The notes under the pieces were generated by a model. It had not been told where the DNA came from, did not search any database, and worked only from the letters and a program-made list of their open reading frames with translations. Of a DNA stretch of 64,000 nt, positions 9,507 through 18,358 are shown in pieces; within the stretch, counting starts at the first letter, position 1; each line of letters begins with the position of its first letter. The DNA comes from an uncultured Cohaesibacter sp. (lineage in GTDB: Bacteria > Pseudomonadota > Alphaproteobacteria > Rhizobiales > Cohaesibacteraceae): assembly GCF_963678225.1 (NCBI RefSeq), contig NZ_OY782764.1, positions 891,001 through 955,000 of the forward strand, given 5' to 3'. A program made the position numbers and the translations under genes.

Positions 9507-10325
9507 ATGACTGAGACCAAACAAACATCTTTCCGGATTAGAGATCTGGCCAATCCAACGCGCTTTCTCGCGTTGCTTGACAAGATCATGATCCCGCTCG
9601 TTATTCTCACGGTGGTCGTTATCGGCGTCGGGCTCTATATGGCGTTGTTTGATTCCCCGGAAGACTATCAGCAAGGTGCTACGGTCCGGATCATGTATAT
9701 CCATGTGCCTGCAGCGTGGCTGGCCATGTTCGCCTATACCATGATGACCATTTCCGCCCTCGGCACGCTGGTCTGGAAGCACCCGCTCGCCGATGTTTCG
9801 GCCAAGGCCGCCGCTCCTCTGGGTGCAGCCTTCACCTTCGTGTGCCTGACCACCGGCAGTTTCTGGGGCAAGCCCATGTGGGGCACATGGTGGGTCTGGG
9901 ATGCCCGGCTCACCTCCATGCTCATTCTGCTGATCATCTATCTGGGGCTCATCGCCCTCTGGCACGCCATCGAAGACCCGATCAAGGCAGGCAAGGCCGT
10001 CGCCATCCTCACGCTTGTGGGCTTTATCATTATCCCGATCATCAAATTCTCGGTCGACTGGTGGAGCACCCTGCATCAACCAGCCAGCGTCTTCACGCTC
10101 GAAGGGCCCAAGATGGACAATTCCATGTTGATCCCCTTGATGGTGATGGCAATCGGCTTCACGCTGCTTTTCACCGTGTTGCATTTCAAGGCCATGAAAA
10201 ACGAGATCCTGCGACGCCGTATCCGCTCGATGCAAATGCAGGCCGCCCGTCAGGTCGCCTCCGGCAATCGGGCCGCAGCCACTCAGGCAGCCAGCCCTTC
10301 CACCGGTCCTTCGACCTCACACTGA
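9507..10325 (+). CDS. ccmC: Heme exporter protein CcmC
   Basis: Heme-handling membrane protein that loads heme onto CcmE for cytochrome c maturation. The protein has 272 residues and six transmembrane helices, with the periplasmic tryptophan-rich WWD motif as WGTWWVWDARLTS near residue 130 and the flanking conserved histidines in YIHVPAAW and the STLHQPAS segment. The C-terminal 45 residues form an Ala/Gln/Ser-rich tail beyond the usual family end. The ATG at 9507 is preferred to the TTG one codon earlier. Confidence 0.95.
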   Translation: MTETKQTSFRIRDLANPTRFLALLDKIMIPLVILTVVVIGVGLYMALFDSPEDYQQGATVRIMYIHVPAAWLAMFAYTMMTISALGTLVWKHPLADVSAKAAAPLGAAFTFVCLTTGSFWGKPMWGTWWVWDARLTSMLILLIIYLGLIALWHAIEDPIKAGKAVAILTLVGFIIIPIIKFSVDWWSTLHQPASVFTLEGPKMDNSMLIPLMVMAIGFTLLFTVLHFKAMKNEILRRRIRSMQMQAARQVASGNRAAATQAASPSTGPSTSH

Positions 10326-10377
10326 CGCGCAAAGACGCCTGAGATTCTCGGGGCAAAAGCAGAGCAAGGAGAACAGC

Positions 10378-10557
10378 ATGTTTGGAAATTACGCCGGTTT
10401 CATTCTCGCCTCCTATGGCGTCACCGCCGCAACCATCCTTGTCTTGATCCTGTGGGTTCTGCTGGATGGGCGCAAACAGACCAAAATTCTGGCCCAATTG
10501 CATGAGAGAGGTATTCACCGCCGCTCCGAACGCACAAAAGCGGCCACGCATTCCTAA
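10378..10557 (+). CDS. ccmD: Heme exporter protein CcmD
   Basis: A 59-residue single-pass membrane protein that stabilises CcmC-CcmE in the heme-loading complex. One hydrophobic helix (about residues 9-28) follows MFGNYAGFILASYG, the usual CcmD opening with its conserved aromatic/Tyr pattern, and a basic cytoplasmic tail follows. AAGGAG precedes the ATG. The position between ccmC and ccmG is the standard one. Confidence 0.93.
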   Translation: MFGNYAGFILASYGVTAATILVLILWVLLDGRKQTKILAQLHERGIHRRSERTKAATHS

Positions 10558-10593
10558 TCTGACACGTCACATCCTGCGAGCAGAACAACCAGC

Positions 10594-11253
10594 ATGAGCA
10601 TGAGCGAAGACAACAAAACGCCTGAAAACCAGACGCCCGAACAAGCACCAAGCGAAGAGGCAGCCCCTTCCAAGCGCGGGTTCAATATCTTTATCCTGCT
10701 ACCATTGCTCATCTTTGTCGGTATGGCACTGCTGTTTGGCTATCAGATGCAATTCGGGCGCAACCCCAATGAGGTGCCCAGCGTGCTGATTAACAAGCCC
10801 GCGCCAGAGTTTGACCTGCCGCCGCTGGATGCCAGCTTCGGCATTCGCCGCCCCGATGGCGGCATCATTCCCGGTTTCAAGACCGAGGATTTCAAGGAAA
10901 AGGTTGCCGTCGTCAATGTCTGGGCATCCTGGTGCCCCACCTGCCGCGATGAACATCCGCTGCTCATCGAGATGACCAATGACAATCGCTTCGACCTCAT
11001 CGGCCTTGCCTACAAGGACGAACCGGCCAACTCCGCCCGCTTCCTGAAAAATCACGGCAACCCGTTTGACAAGATAGGCATGGATGTTTCAGGCCGCGTC
11101 GGCATCGACTGGGGCGTCTATGGCGCACCGGAAACCTTCATCGTCGATAAAAACGGCATCATCCGCTACAAGCATATCGGCGCCCTGACCAAACGATCCA
11201 TCGCCGAAAATTTTATGCCCAAACTGGAAGAGATTCTGGCTGAGGCCAATTAA
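10594..11253 (+). CDS. ccmG: Thiol:disulfide interchange protein CcmG (DsbE)
   Basis: Membrane-anchored periplasmic thioredoxin that keeps apocytochrome c cysteines reduced before heme ligation. It has 219 residues: an acidic, disordered cytoplasmic N-terminus, one signal-anchor helix at about 30-47, then a thioredoxin fold with the active site W-C114-P-T-C117 and a conserved cis-Pro region GVYGAPETF. The cytoplasmic extension is a little longer than usual. It is the last gene of ccmABCDG. Its stop overlaps that of the convergent P-loop gene by 4 bp. Confidence 0.95.
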   Translation: MSMSEDNKTPENQTPEQAPSEEAAPSKRGFNIFILLPLLIFVGMALLFGYQMQFGRNPNEVPSVLINKPAPEFDLPPLDASFGIRRPDGGIIPGFKTEDFKEKVAVVNVWASWCPTCRDEHPLLIEMTNDNRFDLIGLAYKDEPANSARFLKNHGNPFDKIGMDVSGRVGIDWGVYGAPETFIVDKNGIIRYKHIGALTKRSIAENFMPKLEEILAEAN

Positions 11254-11732
11254 GGCAGTGCGCGGATGCTCTCTGCAAGACGGACGCAGCTGGTTTCAAG
11301 GTCAGCTTTATCAGTGTGATAGATCAAGTCGCAGAAGCTTCGTTGACCATAGCCTTCCTTGATCATCTGCATGCTTCTGGCCAACTCTCCCTTTGAGAGC
11401 ACCCGTTCGCGTTTTGCGATCTGGCTGCTTTGCGCAATCAGGCCAATGCAGCGGCAGCAATATCCCCGACGCGCAAATGTTTCTTTAAAGAAAATCCAGT
11501 TCGTGCGGCGCACAGGATAGGCGACAATCACCCCCTGCCCGCTATCAAGCAACTTGATGCACAAAGACGCAATGCTCTTGTTGGTTTGCAAACTGGAATC
11601 CAACCAGCGCTCCGTCTTGCAATGATCGTCGCCGTCGATGAAAGCAAATGCCAGACGCTCTGCGACGCCCTGCCCCAGAGATGTCTTACCCACGCCTATG
11701 GGCCCGTCAAACAGAAACACCTGAGGTTTCAT
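11250..11732 (-). CDS. P-loop NTPase, small-molecule kinase-like, function unknown
   Basis: A 160-residue protein beginning with a Walker A motif GPIGVGKTS right after the first beta strand, followed by a DGDDHCKTE segment like the acceptor region of gluconate/shikimate-type kinases. No specific family could be assigned. Several cysteines are present (CCRCIG). It lies between ccmG and yciB, which are often close in Rhizobiales, so it may be an insertion in that block. It overlaps ccmG tail to tail by 4 bp. Confidence 0.65.
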   Translation of the reverse strand: MKPQVFLFDGPIGVGKTSLGQGVAERLAFAFIDGDDHCKTERWLDSSLQTNKSIASLCIKLLDSGQGVIVAYPVRRTNWIFFKETFARRGYCCRCIGLIAQSSQIAKRERVLSKGELARSMQMIKEGYGQRSFCDLIYHTDKADLETSCVRLAESIRALP

Positions 11733-11759
11733 CTCGCAAGACTTTCATATGCAGCCGAC

Positions 11760-12428
11760 TCAGGCTTCTTCTTCCTTGCCCGGCGCGTAGCGATTGAGCA
11801 GGGGCATCTGGAAGGCCCCGAAAACCATCGTCAGCGGCATGACACCAAAGACCTTGAAGTCCACCCAGACGTCGGTGGAGAAATTGCGCCAGACAATCTC
11901 GTTGAGGAACGCCAGCACAAAGAAGAAAATGCCCCAGCGAATGGTCAGAATGCGCCAGCCCTCTGCATTGAGCTCAAACACGGAATCAAACACATAGCCC
12001 AGCAGGCTCTTGCCAAACAGCAAGCCCCCAAGCAGAACCGATCCGAACAGCACATTAACGATGGTTGGTTTCATCTTGATGAAAGTGTCATCCTGAAGAT
12101 AAAGCGTCAGCCCTCCGAAAATGAACACCACAACACCGGTGACCATCGGCATCACGGGCAGCTTACCAAGCTTGACTCGGGAAATGACCAGAGAGATCAC
12201 TGTGGCAACCATGAAACAGGCTGTGGCGATGAAGATCGGCTTCATGCCAGCAAGCGCCGGTATCCAGTCTGCCAGCATTTCGCCCTTGGCATTGGCAAAA
12301 AAGAAAATAACCAGAGGCCCCAGCTCCAGAACCAGCTTGAGAAGCTGTGCCTTGTCCAACTGCGGCTCTCCTCCCTGTTGGGAGACTTCCCCAGAAGTGT
12401 CTTTGCCGGGATATTCGGAATTGTTCAT
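11760..12428 (-). CDS. yciB: Inner membrane-spanning protein YciB (septation protein A)
   Basis: Inner-membrane protein of 222 residues linked to envelope integrity and septation. Five to six hydrophobic helices follow a 28-residue hydrophilic N-terminus that is longer than in E. coli (179 residues). Family blocks seen are [13 protein letters not shown], a [14 protein letters not shown] loop and the C-terminal LNEIVWR followed by WVDFKVFG. It is transcribed leftward after ftsY with a 50-bp gap, probably in the dapF-mtaB-ftsY-yciB unit. Confidence 0.93.
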   Translation of the reverse strand: MNNSEYPGKDTSGEVSQQGGEPQLDKAQLLKLVLELGPLVIFFFANAKGEMLADWIPALAGMKPIFIATACFMVATVISLVISRVKLGKLPVMPMVTGVVVFIFGGLTLYLQDDTFIKMKPTIVNVLFGSVLLGGLLFGKSLLGYVFDSVFELNAEGWRILTIRWGIFFFVLAFLNEIVWRNFSTDVWVDFKVFGVMPLTMVFGAFQMPLLNRYAPGKEEEA

Positions 12429-12478
12429 GTTATGCCTTTATCTGCCTGTTCAAAGAGACCTGCTCACAGACCGTTGTC

Positions 12479-13957
12479 CTAGTTATCGGCCAGCCCTGCA
12501 ATGGCTCGTGCGAAATCACGTGAGGCGAATGGTTCCAGATCATCAACGCCCTCGCCAACACCGATGAAATGCACCGGCACCTTGTGCTTGGCTGAAATGG
12601 CAACGAGAATGCCACCTCGCGCCGTGCCGTCCAGCTTGGTCATGACAAGGCCCGTTACGCCCGCCATCTTGGTGAAGACCTCAACCTGATTGAGCGCATT
12701 CTGCCCTGTGGTCGCATCCAGCACCAACAGCACCGAGTGCGGGGCCGCTTCATCATGCTTCTTGATCACACGGACGATCTTTTCCAGCTCGGCCATCAGC
12801 TCGGTGCGGTTTTGCAATCGTCCGGCCGTATCGATCAGAAGAACATCCATGTCCTTCTCTTTCGCTTCCAACATGGCATCATAAGCCAACCCGGCAGCAT
12901 CAGCCCCCACTTCGCGGGCAATCACAGGCGCGCCCGTGCGTTCGCCCCAGACCTTCAGCTGGTCAATGGCAGCCGCTCGGAAGGTATCGCCAGCAGCCAT
13001 CATGACCTTTTTGCCATCGGCGCGGAATTTTTGTGCCAGCTTGCCAATCGTGGTGGTCTTGCCTGCGCCATTGACCCCGATCATCAGGACCACATGCGGA
13101 CCGCTGGCCGGCTTTGTGATCTCCAGCGGCTTGGCCACAGGCTCCAGCACCTTGTCCACCTCGTCGGCGAGAATTTCCTGCACTTCTTTGTCAGACACTT
13201 CCTTGTTGTAGCGCCCGTCAGAAAGGCGCTCCGTGATCGTCATCGCCGTTTCCACGCCAAGGTCGGCCTGAATGAGAATGTCTTCCAGATCCTGCAGGGT
13301 GTCGTCATCAAGCTTGCGCTTGGTAAAGATCGAGCTGATCCCTTCACCCAACGCCCCTGAAGAGCGCGATAGCCCCTGTTTGAGCCGCTCGAACCATGAG
13401 AGCTTTTTCGCTGGCCTTTCTGCTTCTTCAGTAACTGTTGCAGGCTCAACGACTGGTTCAATCACGTCAGCAGCGGCGTCCGCAGGCGCGCTTTCAGCAG
13501 CGATCTCTGAAAGCTCAGACTCTTCAGCTGCCACATCTACTGGCGCAGAGGCCTCTTCCAAGGGAGTATCATCGACAGCATCCTCTTCCAGAACAACAGC
13601 TTCTTCCGCTTCAAGCGCGGCAAGATCGGCCTCGGAGACAGCCTCACCGGCTTCCTCTCCCAGCTTGTCTTCGGCGAGCTCCTCGGCGTCGGCTGCAACG
13701 GCTCCGGCAGGGACATCCCCGCCCATGATGGCAACATCGACTTCTTCGACATCATCGCCAGCATTGCCTGTATCGTCATCAGCAAGCGCAACCGGCGCTT
13801 CAGCTTCGGTCTCGACAGGCGTCGCTTCCGTCGCCTCCTGGGCAGGATCGGCAACATCCTCGCCTTCCGCCTCCAGAGCCTTGTCCTTGACTTGCTCTTC
13901 GGGCGTGTTCTCCTCGGACGAGCCGAACAAACGCGAGAAAAATCCTTTTTTGGCCAC
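12479..13957 (-). CDS. ftsY: Signal recognition particle receptor FtsY
   Basis: SRP receptor GTPase for co-translational targeting to the inner membrane. It has 492 residues. The first 190 or so form an acidic, Ala/Glu-rich A domain of low complexity. The NG domain follows, with G1 GVNGAGKTTTIGKLA, DTAGR (G3) and TKLDGTARGG (G4), ending in IGVGEGVDDLEPF. The basic start MAKKGFFSRLF is a likely lipid-binding helix. It lies leftward between mtaB and yciB. Confidence 0.97.
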   Translation of the reverse strand: MAKKGFFSRLFGSSEENTPEEQVKDKALEAEGEDVADPAQEATEATPVETEAEAPVALADDDTGNAGDDVEEVDVAIMGGDVPAGAVAADAEELAEDKLGEEAGEAVSEADLAALEAEEAVVLEEDAVDDTPLEEASAPVDVAAEESELSEIAAESAPADAAADVIEPVVEPATVTEEAERPAKKLSWFERLKQGLSRSSGALGEGISSIFTKRKLDDDTLQDLEDILIQADLGVETAMTITERLSDGRYNKEVSDKEVQEILADEVDKVLEPVAKPLEITKPASGPHVVLMIGVNGAGKTTTIGKLAQKFRADGKKVMMAAGDTFRAAAIDQLKVWGERTGAPVIAREVGADAAGLAYDAMLEAKEKDMDVLLIDTAGRLQNRTELMAELEKIVRVIKKHDEAAPHSVLLVLDATTGQNALNQVEVFTKMAGVTGLVMTKLDGTARGGILVAISAKHKVPVHFIGVGEGVDDLEPFASRDFARAIAGLADN

Positions 13958-14023
13958 GATCCTACTCCCTGATCGAAAAACGCGCTCGAAAGCGCAAGGC
14001 GGCGCGCATCTATATGCGGACGA

Positions 14024-15280
14024 TCAAAGCCCGACCGCCATCAAATGGCGCTGGCTGGCATCGACGATGCGCGCAGCAACAATATCACCTGAATCGCCTT
14101 CTGCAATCTCCGTAAGCGTAAATTGCTCAGTGCGGGCAAGACCTTTCCCCTCCACAAGCAATCGCACCTCACGCCCGATCTGGCTTTGAAGATGGCGCTG
14201 CAGAGCCGCTTCCCCCGCTTCACGCAACCTTGCAGCCCGTTCGCGAATGATCGGACCACGCACCTGCGGCATCCGCGCTGCGGGGGTTCCGGGCCGAGCG
14301 GAATATGGGAAGACATGCAAATGGGTCAGATCGCACTCTTCGACAATATCAAGGCTGCGCTGGAACATTTCTTCGGTCTCGGTTGGGAAACCGACAATGA
14401 TATCCGCCCCGAACACCATATCCGGACGCAACGCGCGCACATCCTTGCAGAAGGCAATGGTATGCTCGCGATTATGCCGCCGTTTCATGCGTTTAAGGAT
14501 CATATTGTCACCCGACTGCAACGAGAGATGCAGATGCGGCATCAGGCGCTCTTCATTGGCAATGCAGTCCATCAGGTCCGGATCAGCCTCAATGGAATCA
14601 ATCGATGAAATGCGCAGGCGCGGCAGATCCGGCACATGCTTGAGAATGGACTTGACCAACGTGCCCAACTTGGGCTGACCGGGCAGATCTGCCCCGTAAG
14701 AGGTGATATCCACGCCCGTGAGCACCACTTCCGCATAGCCATTTTCAACCAGCTTGGTGATCTGCTCAACAATCGGCCCCATCGCAACAGAGCGGGAATT
14801 GCCCCGCCCGAAGGGAATGATGCAGAAGGTGCAGCGATGGTCGCAGCCATTCTGGATCTGCACGAAGGCACGGGTGCGCCCTTCCAGCCCGTCAATCAGA
14901 TGCAGCGCCGTTTCGCGCACGCTCATGATGTCGTTGACACGGATCTTCTCTGGTAGCGGCACACTGAAATCAGGCACGGCCTTATAGCTCTCGGCCCGCA
15001 ATTTCTCATCGTTGCCAAGCACCAGATCCACTTCTTCCATGGAGGCAAACCGCTCGCTCTCGGTCTGCGCGGCGCAGCCGGTCACGATGATGCGAGCATC
15101 GGGATTGTCCCTCTTGGCCTTGCGAATCTGCTGGCGGGCCTGACGCACCGCTTCGCTGGTTACAGCGCAGGTATTCACAAGAATGGCATTCTCCAGCCCG
15201 GCTTCATCGGCCTGCTGTTTCATCACTTCGGATTCATAGGTGTTCAAGCGACATCCGAAGGTAAGAACCTTGATTGTCAT
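14024..15280 (-). CDS. mtaB: tRNA t6A37 methylthiotransferase MtaB
   Basis: Radical-SAM enzyme that converts N6-threonylcarbamoyladenosine-37 of tRNA to its 2-methylthio form. It has 418 residues. The N-terminal UPF0004 domain carries three cysteines (TFGCRLN, NTCAVTSEA, VTGCAAQ). The radical-SAM core follows with CTFCIIPFGRGNSRS, and a TRAM domain closes the C-terminus. It starts 6 bp after dapF ends, so the two are surely co-transcribed. Confidence 0.95.
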   Translation of the reverse strand: MTIKVLTFGCRLNTYESEVMKQQADEAGLENAILVNTCAVTSEAVRQARQQIRKAKRDNPDARIIVTGCAAQTESERFASMEEVDLVLGNDEKLRAESYKAVPDFSVPLPEKIRVNDIMSVRETALHLIDGLEGRTRAFVQIQNGCDHRCTFCIIPFGRGNSRSVAMGPIVEQITKLVENGYAEVVLTGVDITSYGADLPGQPKLGTLVKSILKHVPDLPRLRISSIDSIEADPDLMDCIANEERLMPHLHLSLQSGDNMILKRMKRRHNREHTIAFCKDVRALRPDMVFGADIIVGFPTETEEMFQRSLDIVEECDLTHLHVFPYSARPGTPAARMPQVRGPIIRERAARLREAGEAALQRHLQSQIGREVRLLVEGKGLARTEQFTLTEIAEGDSGDIVAARIVDASQRHLMAVGL

Positions 15281-15286
15281 GTAAGG

Positions 15287-16177
15287 CTACTCCACGCTGC
15301 CTGCTGGCAGCTTGCGCCAGGAGAGATCTGCAAGATCAATCTCACCGGCATATTCCAGTTCTGTCCCACCGGACATCATGATGTGCTCATCCGCTTCGCG
15401 CCACTCGATCGTGAGGTCGCCACCGGGCAAATGCACCAGCACGGTGCGGTCGGTCATTTTGTTGCGAATGGCCGCCACCGTGGCAGCACAAGCCGCCGTG
15501 CCGCAAGCCTGCGTAAGGCCCACGCCGCGTTCCCAGACCTTGAGGGTCATCTCGCTGCGATTATGCACCTGCGCCAGAGAGATATTGGCCCGCTCCGGAA
15601 AGATCATGTGATTTTCCAGCAGCGGCCCGTTCACTTCCAGCCCATAGCTCTCGACATCATTCTTCACCCAGAAAATGGCATGCGGGTTGCCCACATTGAC
15701 CACCGAAGGGGAATGAAGAATAGGCGCATCAATCGGACCGACTTGCAGTTCAATGGCACGGGTATCTTCGAAAGGCTCGGAAAGGGGGATATCCTGCCAG
15801 CCGAATTTCGGCACGCCCATATCCACCGTCACCATGCTTTCATCATCACAACGATAGCCGATCAGCTTGCCGACCACTGTTTCGACCACCGCCCGATTGG
15901 CGCCGCTCTCGGCCATCATCAGCCGCCCGACACAGCGGGTTGCGTTGCCACAGGCTTCCACCTCGCCACCATCGGCATTGTGAATGCGCATGAAGACATC
16001 CCCGCCAGCGGGCGACTTTTCAAGCGTGATGAACTGATCACAGCCCGGTCCGGTCTGATGGTTGGAAAGTGCGCGCACGGCATCGGCCCCAAGCTGGGGC
16101 TTGGTCTTTCGGGCATCGATCACGATGAATTCGTTGCCAAGACCATTCATTTTCAAAAATTGCACGTGCGGGGCCAT
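15287..16177 (-). CDS. dapF: Diaminopimelate epimerase
   Basis: Cofactor-free epimerase that makes meso-diaminopimelate for lysine and peptidoglycan. It has 296 residues. Both catalytic cysteines are in place: EACGNATRC in the first half and TQACGTAACAA in the second. The opening FLKMNGLGNEFIVID is canonical. It is the first gene of the leftward unit dapF-mtaB-ftsY-yciB. Confidence 0.96.
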   Translation of the reverse strand: MAPHVQFLKMNGLGNEFIVIDARKTKPQLGADAVRALSNHQTGPGCDQFITLEKSPAGGDVFMRIHNADGGEVEACGNATRCVGRLMMAESGANRAVVETVVGKLIGYRCDDESMVTVDMGVPKFGWQDIPLSEPFEDTRAIELQVGPIDAPILHSPSVVNVGNPHAIFWVKNDVESYGLEVNGPLLENHMIFPERANISLAQVHNRSEMTLKVWERGVGLTQACGTAACAATVAAIRNKMTDRTVLVHLPGGDLTIEWREADEHIMMSGGTELEYAGEIDLADLSWRKLPAGSVE

Positions 16178-16227
16178 TTCTCAGCCATTCCTGCTTGATC
16201 ATTTTGCTGATCATTATGATGGGAAGG

Positions 16228-16257
16228 AGAGCCCGATCCACATCTGGGCTCTCGGTT
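16228..16257 (+). terminator. Hairpin upstream of dapF, terminator-like on the + strand
   Basis: GAGAGCCC (16228-16235) pairs with GGGCTCTC near 16245-16252, and GGTTTTC follows on the + strand. No + strand gene precedes it, so it may instead be a structure in the dapF leader. Confidence 0.35.
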
Positions 16258-16348
16258 TTCTCGTTCTATATGGCGAAACTGGGCGCAAATTACCACCCCC
16301 GAAACCGGGAGGCACCTCTTCACCTTTACAAGAGTGCTGCTATTACAA

Positions 16349-16382
16349 CAAAAAAGCCGCGAAAGATACCCTCCTTCGCGGC
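16349..16382 (-). terminator. Rho-independent terminator of htpG (leftward)
   Basis: A perfect 8-bp stem (16356-16363 with 16375-16382) with an 11-nt loop, followed leftward by five or more T. It lies 45 bp after the htpG stop. Confidence 0.88.
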
Positions 16383-16426
16383 TTCATGTCATCCAATAGC
16401 GCCGATTGGTTTATGCGGCAGGTCTC

Positions 16427-18358
16427 TTACTTGAGACCTGACATCATCACCTTGCTGAGGCGTGTAGCAAAGTCGGCCGGATTGGTCGGATGTTCGCCAT
16501 CCAGAATGAGCGCCTGATCAAGCAACAGATGCGCCCCGTCTTCCACGCTGGCCTTGTCGCTTGCTGCCTTATACCGGTCCGCCAGCATGCGAATGAGACC
16601 ATGATCCGGATTAACCTCAAGAATTGGCTTCAGTCCGACCTCAGCGCCCTTCTGACTGCGCATCAGTTTTTCCAACTGACGGTCCGGACCATAATCCGGA
16701 GCCACGATGCAAACCGGGCTTGTTGCCAGACGGGCAGAAATGCGCACGTCAGACACGGCCTCCCCGAGGGTTTCCTTCACGAAAGTCACCAGCTCGGCCA
16801 CATCGCCCTGTTCCTTGGCCTTGTCTTCCTCGCTCTTGCCCTTGTCTTCTTCCTTTTCCGGCTTCTCGATCAAATCGAGATCGGCACCGCCCTGGGAAAT
16901 AGACTTGAAGCTCTTGCCGTCAAAGCCAAGCGCTGTCTGCACCCAGAAGGCATCCACCGCATCAGAGAGCAGCAGAACCTCTACATCGCGCGCCTGATAG
17001 CCTTCAAGCTGCGGGCTGGCCAGAATGGCTTCCTTGCTGTCGCCGAGCGCATAATAGATGGCGGTCTGGTTTTCCTTCAGATCCTCGACATATTGCGCCA
17101 AGGTGCGGTTGTCGCCCTTGGTGGTGTTGAAGCGCACCAGCTTGAACAGCTGATCGCGACGCTCGGGATCTTCATAAAGGCCTTCCTTGATGACTGGGCC
17201 GAAGGCTTCCCAGACAGAAGCAAATTTCTCTTCTTCCTTGTTGGCCAGCTTTTCCAGTTCACTAAGAATGCGGTTGGTCACACCCTTGGAAATGGCATTC
17301 AGGATCGGGTTGTCCTGCAGCATTTCGCGGGAAATGTTGAGCGGGATGTCCTCGCTGTCCACGACGCCGCGCACAAAGCGCAGATAAGCCGGCAACACAT
17401 CCGCATCATCGGTGATGAAGACACGACGCACATAAAGCTTGATGCGGCCCTTGCGGTTTGGATCAAACAGATCAAACGGCTTATGCTCAGGCACGAAAGC
17501 CAGCACGTTATATTCCGTCCGCCCTTCAGCGCGATAATGGATCGTCAGGGCCGGATGGTCGAACTGGCCAGCCGTATGCTGATAAAACTCGGTATATTGC
17601 TCTTCGGTGATGTCCGACTTCGGCTTGATCCAGAGTGCGGAGCCATCAGTCAGCTCTTCTTCGTCAATCGCCTTGGCTTCTTCATTGTAGCTCATCAGGC
17701 GGATCGGTACGGGCACATGAGAGGAATATTCGCGTACGACGCGGCGAATGGTCACCGGATCGGCAAAACTCTTTTCGTCTTCCTTCAGATACAACGTGAT
17801 CTTGGTGCCGCGCACCGGCGCGTCTTCATCACTTGCCGGAGCAATCTCGTAAGACCCCATGCCATCGGACGACCAGCGCCATGCTTCATCGGCCCCGGCG
17901 CGGCGGGAAACGACTTCCACGCTGTCGGCCACCATGAAGGCGGAATAGAAGCCGATACCGAACTGGCCGATCAGCGCCGAACCATCTTCGCCATTGGAGT
18001 TGCTGGCAAGCTGATCAAGAAAGGCGCGAGTGCCGGAGCGAGCGATCGTGCCAAGATTGTCGATCAGCTCTTCCTTGCTCATGCCGACGCCGTTATCGAC
18101 GACCTTCAGCGTTCCGGCCTTGCCATCAGAAGACAGCGTGATCTTGAAAGTGGGATCATTGCGCGTCAGATCGGAATTGGTCAAAGCCTCATGGCGCAAT
18201 TTCTCGCAGGCATCCGCCGCGTTGGAAATCAGCTCACGCAGGAAAATTTCCTTGTTGGAATAAACGGCATGCACCATCAGGTGGAGCAGTCGGGAAACCT
18301 CGGCTTCAAACGAATGGGTTTCAGCGCCAGCTGCAGCAGTTTGCGCTTCATCAGTCAT
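16427..18358 (-). CDS. htpG: Molecular chaperone HtpG (Hsp90)
   Basis: Bacterial Hsp90 ATPase, cytosolic, 643 residues, full length. The GHKL ATP site is complete: NAADACEKLRHEAL, DNGVGMSKEEL, GTIARSGT and GQFGIGFYSAFMVAD. The middle domain contains ISREMLQDN. A Lys/Glu-rich charged segment (KEEDKGKSEEDKAKEQ) precedes the C-terminal dimerisation domain. It is single, with its own terminator. I could not identify a convincing RpoH promoter upstream. Confidence 0.97.
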   Translation of the reverse strand: MTDEAQTAAAGAETHSFEAEVSRLLHLMVHAVYSNKEIFLRELISNAADACEKLRHEALTNSDLTRNDPTFKITLSSDGKAGTLKVVDNGVGMSKEELIDNLGTIARSGTRAFLDQLASNSNGEDGSALIGQFGIGFYSAFMVADSVEVVSRRAGADEAWRWSSDGMGSYEIAPASDEDAPVRGTKITLYLKEDEKSFADPVTIRRVVREYSSHVPVPIRLMSYNEEAKAIDEEELTDGSALWIKPKSDITEEQYTEFYQHTAGQFDHPALTIHYRAEGRTEYNVLAFVPEHKPFDLFDPNRKGRIKLYVRRVFITDDADVLPAYLRFVRGVVDSEDIPLNISREMLQDNPILNAISKGVTNRILSELEKLANKEEEKFASVWEAFGPVIKEGLYEDPERRDQLFKLVRFNTTKGDNRTLAQYVEDLKENQTAIYYALGDSKEAILASPQLEGYQARDVEVLLLSDAVDAFWVQTALGFDGKSFKSISQGGADLDLIEKPEKEEDKGKSEEDKAKEQGDVAELVTFVKETLGEAVSDVRISARLATSPVCIVAPDYGPDRQLEKLMRSQKGAEVGLKPILEVNPDHGLIRMLADRYKAASDKASVEDGAHLLLDQALILDGEHPTNPADFATRLSKVMMSGLK

